Source: Rhizophagus irregularis (lineage: Eukaryota > Glomeromycota > Glomeromycetes > Glomerales > Glomeraceae). From it: DNA of 64,000 bases. The notes under the pieces were generated by a model. The model had not been told where the DNA came from and did no database searches. It was given only the letters and a program-made list of their open reading frames with translations. Below, piece after piece: positions 57,401 through 64,000 of this stretch. Location: assembly GCF_026210795.1 (NCBI RefSeq), contig NC_089456.1, forward strand, positions 64,501-128,500, in the 5' to 3' direction. Position 1 is the first letter of the stretch, and the number at the start of each line of letters is the position of its first letter. The translations under genes and the position numbers were made by a program.

Positions 57401-58055
57401 TATTTTTAAATTGGTATGTTACAGAAGATAAATATTCAACTGAAGCAACTGAACAAGTTCAAGACGATGATGATGATACAAAAAGTAAGTATTTTATTGC
57501 ATATAATAGTACATGTTTGATATTTATATTTACTAATCTTTTAATTTAGTTATATCTCCAGTAAACTTTATTTCCAATATTTCATTAAAAAAAAGAATGC
57601 CAAAGCAGGAACGTGATAAACTTCTTTTAACTTTACATAATTTTAAAACTGAATTGTTTTTATCTTATGTGGATATGAAGTTTGAGGCGGCACTTATAAA
57701 CTCTTCAATTAGTTGGTACAAATTTGCATCATATATGATTGAAGAAGAAAATGGTATCCTTTCAAAAGTTCACCTACATCTCGATGATTTTATCACAATT
57801 TATGAAGAAGATCATGAAGAATCTTATGCAATAATCAAAGGTATCTTTCAACATAAGGGTAACAATAACAAATATTATGCATTTATTGTTGTAGATTGGT
57901 TTGAAGATACTATGGTTGAACATTCAGTATTAAAATGTCCACTTTACCGTCTTCAAGCAACAGGAGATAAATGGAGATGTATTTTTCCAATTACTGTAAT
58001 AGATAATGTTCAAAAAGTACATTTTATTCATAATTGTAATTCAGAAAGGTGCTAA
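54467..58055 (+). pseudogene. CACTA/KDZ-like transposase, second family, multi-exon
   Basis: From ATG 54467 (MRRRYSHNKPIEPF) with an in-frame TGA at 54515-54517, then a long acidic region with EERNNDEE repeats to TAA 55052-55054, then IIWRVLNNPMLMKHMYFGPG and related text to 55528. After a gap the core continues (DFVYYHDDNGQKKLGRLRSI, IYKLFLDLYYDDFGTF), with a frameshift near 56125. VITADLPQGNDMTGV precedes intron ~56299-56378 and is followed by HNANKGCRTCKTT, matching the second catalytic D and cysteine pair of CACTA/KDZ transposases. Further exons run to 57049, 57119-57484 and 57549-58055 with GTATAG/GTAAGT introns. The C-terminus has YYAFIVVDWFED. It is clearly related in layout to the gene at 32676 but of another family. 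No terminal repeats were found. Confidence 0.6.
54885..54995 (+). repeat. 18-base coding tandem repeat
   Basis: Five units of GAACGTAATAACGATGAAGA-type sequence encode ERNNDEE repeats in the acidic region of the transposase. Confidence 0.8.
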
Positions 58056-59800
58056 CTACCAAACCATGATACTACAAATAGAATTTGGATAAAAAATAAT
58101 TTTTATTTTACAGCCATATAATTATATTAATTATATAAATATAATAAAATAATTATTTTAATTTGTATCGTATAAAATTTTAACCAATAAAATCATATGC
58201 ATGATGTAATAATAAATTAAAATTAACCAATTAAAATCACTTTAATTACATGCATGTGATATCATGCATGTGATATCTAAAAATAGCTAAAATTCGCGTT
58301 TATTAATGAGATTTTTTTTGTTTATTTTCAAAAATACACTTTTCTCTTGTCTTTTATATTAATACTTTATGGTATTTTAGTTCGTCTCTTCTTTTTTCTT
58401 TTTAAAGTATACTTTAATTATCTTTTTACAATATTAACAATACTTTGGGACACTTTAGTTTATATATTCAACATAGTAAGACACCCACATACAAAAAGCA
58501 AGAATAAAAGCAAGAATAAAGAAAAGAAAATGTACCCACCACTCACATACGAAAGAAAAGAATAAAAGAAAGGAAAAATGTACCCACCTACCCACATACA
58601 AAAGAGAAAAAAGCCGTTTTTTAAATAAATAGTGGAGCTGTTAAGCAAGGTATGAAAATAGGATATACACGTATTTTTCATATTTTTTTTACAATATGTT
58701 GTGGTTTGAGTATTTTTTTGTTAGACTGTGGTATAAATGTGAATATATTTTTCAACGGCCATGTATCTATTGCTTGTTAAATATATTTGCAATTTCTTTG
58801 TTAGACTGTGGTATTACAATATGAAGTGTGAATATATTTTTCAACGGCCATGTATCTATTGCTTGTTAAATATATTTGCAATTTCTTTTGTAATATTTGC
58901 TTTAGCCTGGAAGAAAATGTTGTAAAATAGGGCTGGATATTTATGGCATTTTCCGCCTTCCAATTACTTTGTCCGGGGGTAGCCTGACAATTTGTCGTTG
59001 TCCGTCAGTCGTAGCAACCAGCATTTTTTTACAATATTATGATTTTAAGAAACAAAACACTTTCAAAAAAATTTAAAGAAAGAACTAACTTAAAAATATT
59101 ATCATTTTTATTATTCTTTACAAAATCCCGGAATTACCTGCTCTAACTATTATCCCAAGGTTATGTATTAAATTTTAAATATATTTTACAAAGAGTACAT
59201 TTTATTAATCATGATTGTTTTTTTTATTTTTTATATATATATATATATATATTTTAAAATTGAAAATGACGTATCCATCCACTCACATACGAGAAAAAAA
59301 GAATAAAAAAGAGAAGAAAAGAATAAAAAAAAAAGGAAGAAAAGAAACGTACTCCACTCATCCATAATAATCCACTAATAAAAAATTATTATTATTAATG
59401 TATAATAAATAATAAACATACTTTACTAAAAATAGCCAATTTTTTGAAATGATTTTGTAATAATTTTAAAATACTACTAAAATACATTTAATATATTAAA
59501 ATGTTTTTATTATACTTTAGTTATTATTTTGTAATTGTATTGTATCTAGGTCTATAAAAATATCTCAAAACAATATCACAATAATTTTTTAATGCTTTTA
59601 TTATTATTTTATTATTATAATATAACTAACTTTGATATTATTTTAATATTTTAATTTCAAAAATACCTTAAATATATTTTGATATATTTTAAAAATTTTA
59701 CAAAATAATTGCACAATTGTTTTGAAAGTTATTGTATCTAGGTCTATAAAAATATTTCAAAAAATTGGCAATTTTTAGTAAAGTATATTACAATAAAAAT
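58056..59800. repeat. Repeat-rich spacer without genes
   Basis: It holds three purine-rich blocks with ACCCACATACAAAAG-type phrases (58480-58610 and 59265-59370). A direct duplication (about 58720-58796 and 58800-58885) shares TTAGACTGTGGTAT and CAACGGCCATGTATCTATTG. TGTATCTAGGTCTATAAAAA is repeated at 59539 and 59731. A GC-richer patch lies at 58960-59010. No coding frame of note. Confidence 0.5.
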
Positions 59801-59809
59801 ATTTTTGTG

Positions 59810-60370
59810 ATGTTAATTCAGTGTTGATATAATATCATTACGATGTAGTTACGATATTAAATAAATGTAAAACATTTTTTGTAATATTAATTCGATATTA
59901 ATATGATATTATTATGATGTAGTTACGATATCAAATAAAATTGTAATATTAATTCAATGTTAATACGACATCACTACGATGTGGCTACGATATCAAATAG
60001 ATGTAAAATATTTTTAATATTTTTGCAATATTAATTCGATGTTAATATGATATCACTACGATATGGCTACGATGTGGTTACGATATCAAATAAAATGTCA
60101 AATATTTTGCAATATTAATTTGATGTTAATATGATATCACTACGATGTGGTTACGATATCAAATAAAATGTCAAATATTTTTGCAATATTAATTCGATGT
60201 TAATATGATATCACTACGATGTGGTTACGATATCAAATAAAATGTCAAATATTTTGTCAATGTTAATACAATATCACTACGACATGGTTACGATATCAAA
60301 TAAATGTCAAATATTTTTGTAATATTAATTCAATGTTAATACGACATTACTACAATGTGGTTACGTGATA
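59810..60370. repeat. ~70-base tandem array with GATATC palindromes
   Basis: Seven to eight diverged units contain ATTAATTCGATGTTAATATG, ATATCACTACGATGTGGTTA, CGATATCAAATAAAATGTCA and AATATTTTTGCA. It continues into 60380-60540, where CGATATCG and TAATGATATCGTAATG recur at shorter spacing. Confidence 0.8.
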
Positions 60371-60675
60371 ATATTTACATCGCATAATGATCGCAGCGAT
60401 ATCGCAGAGATATCGAACTAATCAATGTCGATTAAATACAGTTACGACTAACTTAACGACGTCGAATCTATCTTTTATCAAAATATCGTAATGATATCGT
60501 AATGATATCATTGCGATATCTAATCAATATCGATTGTAAACTCCAAGTTTCAGCAAAGTAAGTAATATTTTTTTAATTATAGATTTATAAAATTAAAAAG
60601 TAAGATCATGCAACTTAATATTTTTACTTCTTTAAAAAATATTATTTTTAATAAATGTAAACAACGTTGAAAAAA

Positions 60676-61195
60676 AATGTATTATCCTGCTATTATTATT
60701 GCTTATTATTTAGATTTAAGATATTGTGGTCAAGAATTAGCAAAAGAATATTTTTTTTCAAAAGTTACAGAAATGACATGAATCAGAATTTAAATGGTTA
60801 ATTGACAAAAAAATTATTATGGTTTAATAACAAAACAGGTCCATTCAGTATATCAATGTTTTAAGAATTAGAAGCAATAAAAAATCCACTTAATTGGTGG
60901 ACTGGATTGCAAAAAGAAATACCAGTTCTTGGTAAATTTGCAATACAAATAATGTCAATTCTAGCATCAAGTGTTGCTTCAGAATATAATTAATTAAATT
61001 TAACTTTATTCAAAATATTAGAAGAAACAGATTAATAAATATAAACAGAACTTTTTAAATTAGTGTCTATATATGTTAATCTTTGTTTAACTAATAGTTA
61101 AAAATTAAATGATAATATTGAAGAAGAAGTTTAAGAAAATGAAGATGAAATTATAGAAGAATCTACTAGGAAAAGTAAAATTGTGAAAAGCTAAA
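60676..61195 (+). pseudogene. hAT transposase C-terminal relic
   Basis: The pieces YYPAIIIAYYLDLRYCGQEL, NPLNWWTGLQKEIPVLGKFA and IQIMSILASSVASEYN match the C-terminal hAT dimerisation region (P-x2-WW ... A ... ILSIPASS-x-ASER). After SEYN the frame continues through TAA (LNLTLFKILEE, IYVNLCLTNS, KLNDNIEEE, ENEDEIIEE) to a stop. Several of the in-frame stops are TAA where CAA (Gln) is expected. The N-terminal domains are gone. It may be a source family for the hAT-type ends elsewhere in the window, but that is not testable here. Confidence 0.6.
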
Positions 61196-62264
61196 TATAT
61201 CATAATATAATAAATTACACATTATTATAATTATATTTTATATAACTACAGGTAATATTACTAGTAAATTTATTTAATATTTTTTATATTATTGAACATT
61301 AAATTTATTTCATTATTATTGTATTATTTTTATATAAATTTTACAACTACAAAAATAATGTTAAATTTTAATTTTTTTAATTAAAAAGAATTAAAATAAG
61401 TTAAATTTTATAAAAACAAATAAGTAGTTAAAAGGAAATTAATCATTAAAAATTTATATTTTATATATTTTTTATATATAAAATATGAATTTTTTGACAA
61501 TCAATTTCTTCTTAACTACTAATCTGATTTTTATAAATTTTGGCTTATTTGAATCCTTTTAATGCAAAAAATTAGAAACTAAAATTTATTTTACTACAGT
61601 TATTCTAAATAAAAACTTCAGTTATTTAGAATTGAACATTTTAACTATTTTTACAATTTTTTAATTTATAATTCTGAACAATTTTGATTATAATATTACT
61701 TAAATAATTTATAAATTAACTTACTTATCCCTTAAACTGTAGGGGTTAAAATTAATTTTAAAAATTTTTGAATTTTTAAAATATCTTAAGATCTAGTGAT
61801 CGTAGAAAGATGAAATTATATTTGCTAGATTCCTCTTATTAAAGCACATTTAATGGTAATAAAATTATAACTCCAGAATTGATAGATAAAAAGTTATCTT
61901 AATTTATAAATTTTTAGATTTTATAAGTTATCCTGTCATATAATATTTGTAGAAAGACAATTTTATTTCTATCAGATTCTTCTCATTAAGACGCATCAAA
62001 TGGTGGTAATTTTATATTTCTAGGATTAATGGATAAAAAGATATTTCAATTTGAAAAATTTAGCTACTATTTGTTATAATTTGTCAATCATTTACTTTTG
62101 AAAAATCATTAATCAAATTGAATTTTTTTTCGATTTTTACTTAGAAAATACTATAGAATTTATTACAAAAATATCTGTTTATGTAATAAAATATTTTAAG
62201 ATATTTAAAAGTGTCTTTAATTAAAAAACAAAATTGCAGGCAGATTTGGCTGCAAAACAGTTTA
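61196..62264. other. No gene; decayed duplicated repeat
   Basis: Two diverged copies (about 61790-61905 and 61930-62050) share the phrases GTAGAAAGA, AGATTC-TCTTATTAA and AATTGATRGATAAAAAG. TTTCTAGGATTAATGGATAA at 62021 also resembles 63356 in the terminal foldback, so a dispersed repeat family is likely. Confidence 0.45.
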
Positions 62265-62267
62265 AGG

Positions 62268-62475
62268 CAGTGTTGGCACTTGGCCGTTTGGCCGGGATTG
62301 GCCATTTGGCCATTTGGCCGCGGCCAAATGCCAATACAGCCTTAATAAAATATTAGTATTTTGTTATTTGACCAAATTTGGCCGGGGTTAGCCATTAGCC
62401 GTTTTGCCATTTTGGCCGGCCAAATCGGCCAAAAAAATTCTTGACCACGGCCAAATGCCAACGGGATAGTATCAA
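62268..62475. repeat. TTGGCC-rich inverted repeat element
   Basis: GTTGGCACTTGGCCG on the left and the complement GTTGGCATTTGGCCG on the right flank many TTTGGCC/GGCCAAA units. The high GC is unlike the surroundings. No coding frame and no clear TSD. Probably a small foldback element. Confidence 0.55.
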
Positions 62476-63128
62476 TTTTAAGTATAACTTTTTAATTTTT
62501 CATTTATCTTTAAATATAATTAAAAATAATAAATTTAATAAAATTACATATTGATGTTATTTATATTATATAATTGTTATATATATTATTTATGTTATAT
62601 AACTGTTATATATCCATCTTTAATATCAGCTAATACTACTATATCTTGTGAATCGCAACTACAAGCAATAGAAATCTTCTTCAAGAATAACACAGATTGG
62701 TTATTAATTAAATACGAGCGTAAAATGATTTTAACTTTTACTATGAAAATAAACGAACATATATTATATAATTGCTCTGCTCCTATTATTCAAAGAATAT
62801 TCTTAAGTAGCTTCGACAATATCTCTCTAACTTTGAAGTTAAGTATTGTATTAACTTTAAGATAAGTGGGTTCAAGGACTAGAATACGTTTCTGTTCTAA
62901 GACAATTACATGACATATTGACAAACCATCAAGTAGTTAGCTACTTATTACATATATATTAGCTAGTAATAGTAAAGTATGCCTTTCCTTATTAATTATT
63001 CTTGAATAGACATATATTATTGCTATAACACAACTGAATGCTTATATACCAACTGTTTGTCAAACTACATATTATGTTATGGTTCATCTTTGTTTTTTTA
63101 TAGTTAATGGGTGTAGAATAGTTTAACA
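62476..63128. other. No supported gene
   Basis: One 104-codon chance-like frame (62551-62865) is very AT-rich and hydrophobic at the start; I do not support it as a gene. Confidence 0.35.
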
Positions 63129-63671
63129 CAGGTCGAAAAGTGAAAAATCAGGTATCAATCAGTCACCAATCAGTCACCAATCAGGTAGCTGATTGGTGAC
63201 TGATTGGTGACTGATTGGTGACAGATTGGCATTTTTGCCAAATACTGTCACCAATCAGGCAGTTTGCTAACTTTGATCCAGTAATCAGAAAAGAATGAAA
63301 TATAGCTCATTGGAATCATCTCAACAAGATGAATCTAATGGTAGTAAAATCGCATTTCTAGGATTAATACTTAAAGAGATATTAAGTAAAATATAAAAAT
63401 AAAAATGTATCATTTATATTTTATTTAATTTTTTATTAACTATTAATCCTAGAAATGCGATTTTGCTACCATTAGATTCATCTTGTTGAGACGATTCCAA
63501 TGAGTCATATTTCATTTTTTTCTGATCACTGGATCAAAAGTTAGCAAACTACCTGATTGGTAATGGTATTTGGCAAAAATGCCAATCTGTTACCAATTAG
63601 TCACCAATCAGTTATCTGATTGGTGACCAATTGGTGACTGATTGATGCCTGATTTTTCACTTTTCGACCTG
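63129..63671. mobile_element. Foldback element with CAGGTCGAAAAGTG ends
   Basis: The left CAGGTCGAAAAGTGAAAAAT and the complement of the right end are identical over this stretch. The pairing continues through CAATCAGTCACCAATCAG repeats and on to the middle (TAATCCTAGAAATGCGATTT) with a centre near 63400. TA follows the right end; the left has CA, which may be a mutated TA. There is no gene. It looks like a Tc1/mariner-mobilised foldback. Confidence 0.7.
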
Positions 63672-64000
63672 TATAAGTAATGTTAATTTTATACTAATGT
63701 CTATTTTTTTTCTAAAGAATAAGAAGTTTTCCAAAAATTTCTGAATATTGATCAATAAAAACTTGACAATGAAAAAATTCAATATAAGATATTGGTGAAC
63801 CATCCATATTAACTGATATTTTGATCAAACCACTAAATTTCTGGTTTATTATTATGAATAAATTAACTATGATCTAATTGTGGCTGATGAGATATTCCAG
63901 TAAATGAAATTATATGTAAGATTAACTACTACCAAAGTTATCAAAAGATTTTTGAACAGCTGTGAAATAAGCTTGCTAAAATAGTTAACAAGAATCAGTA
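63672..64000. other. No supported gene
   Basis: AT-rich to the window edge. A minus-strand stretch (NMDGSPISYIEFFHCQVFID) reads like protein, but its frame is short and I cannot place it. Confidence 0.3.

Noticed and set aside
59810-60370. CRISPR-like array
   Set aside because: Repeat and spacer are not distinct; the whole unit diverges gradually, and the host is eukaryotic.
62551-62865. 104-codon plus-strand frame
   Set aside because: Composition is that of AT-rich noncoding DNA, the start is a hydrophobic run of TAT/ATT codons, and no motif or splice signal supports it.
1-64000. tRNA or rRNA genes
   Set aside because: I looked for cloverleaf arms with the GTTCAA-type T-loop and for rRNA-like conserved stretches and saw none.

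Overview
The window is nuclear DNA of a fungus, most likely an arbuscular mycorrhizal fungus of the Rhizophagus/Glomeromycotina type. It is strongly AT-rich, has short GTAAGT/GTATGT...TAG introns, and is crowded with degenerate transposons. The protein families I recognise (SAM-, RING- and coiled-coil lineage families, a Crinkler-like effector, large secreted/membrane proteins) are ones I associate from memory with that group. No database search was possible, so family names rest on visible motifs and recall.

1-12 kb is a graveyard of related lineage-specific genes. Almost all are broken by single-base frameshifts, stops or inserted elements: a SAM-domain gene, a coiled-coil gene with a Cys-pair tail, a RING-finger gene split by a 1.16-kb Tc1-type foldback element, and two more. 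The ORF at 5735-6232 is the only one of these that looks intact.

12.8-22.7 kb is a set of nested transposons that can be peeled apart by target-site duplications (TSDs). An integrase element (12806-22650) carries a Mutator-like element (13088-20853), which in turn carries a non-autonomous hAT element built on a CpG-rich hairpin satellite (15211-17901) and a Tigger/pogo element (18431-20825). In two cases removing the element plus one TSD rejoins the host reading frame.

22.7-39 kb holds two head-to-tail copies of one host gene family. The first is ended by a nearly complete 10.4-kb CACTA-type element (26413-36778, TSD ACC) that landed two codons before its stop. The CACTA element has two divergent genes, a Tnp2-like transposase and an unknown six-exon accessory gene, separated by large tandem-repeat arrays.

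39.7-45.4 kb is the best-preserved host DNA: a divergent pair of multi-exon genes, one for a secreted/membrane protein and one for a polytopic membrane protein. 46-54 kb has duplicated fragments of a membrane-exon gene, a relic of a TnpB/Fanzor-type RNA-guided nuclease, a broken Crinkler-like gene and an intact small secreted six-cysteine peptide gene. 54-64 kb has a second CACTA/KDZ-like transposase relic, a hAT transposase relic, tandem repeats and a terminal foldback element.
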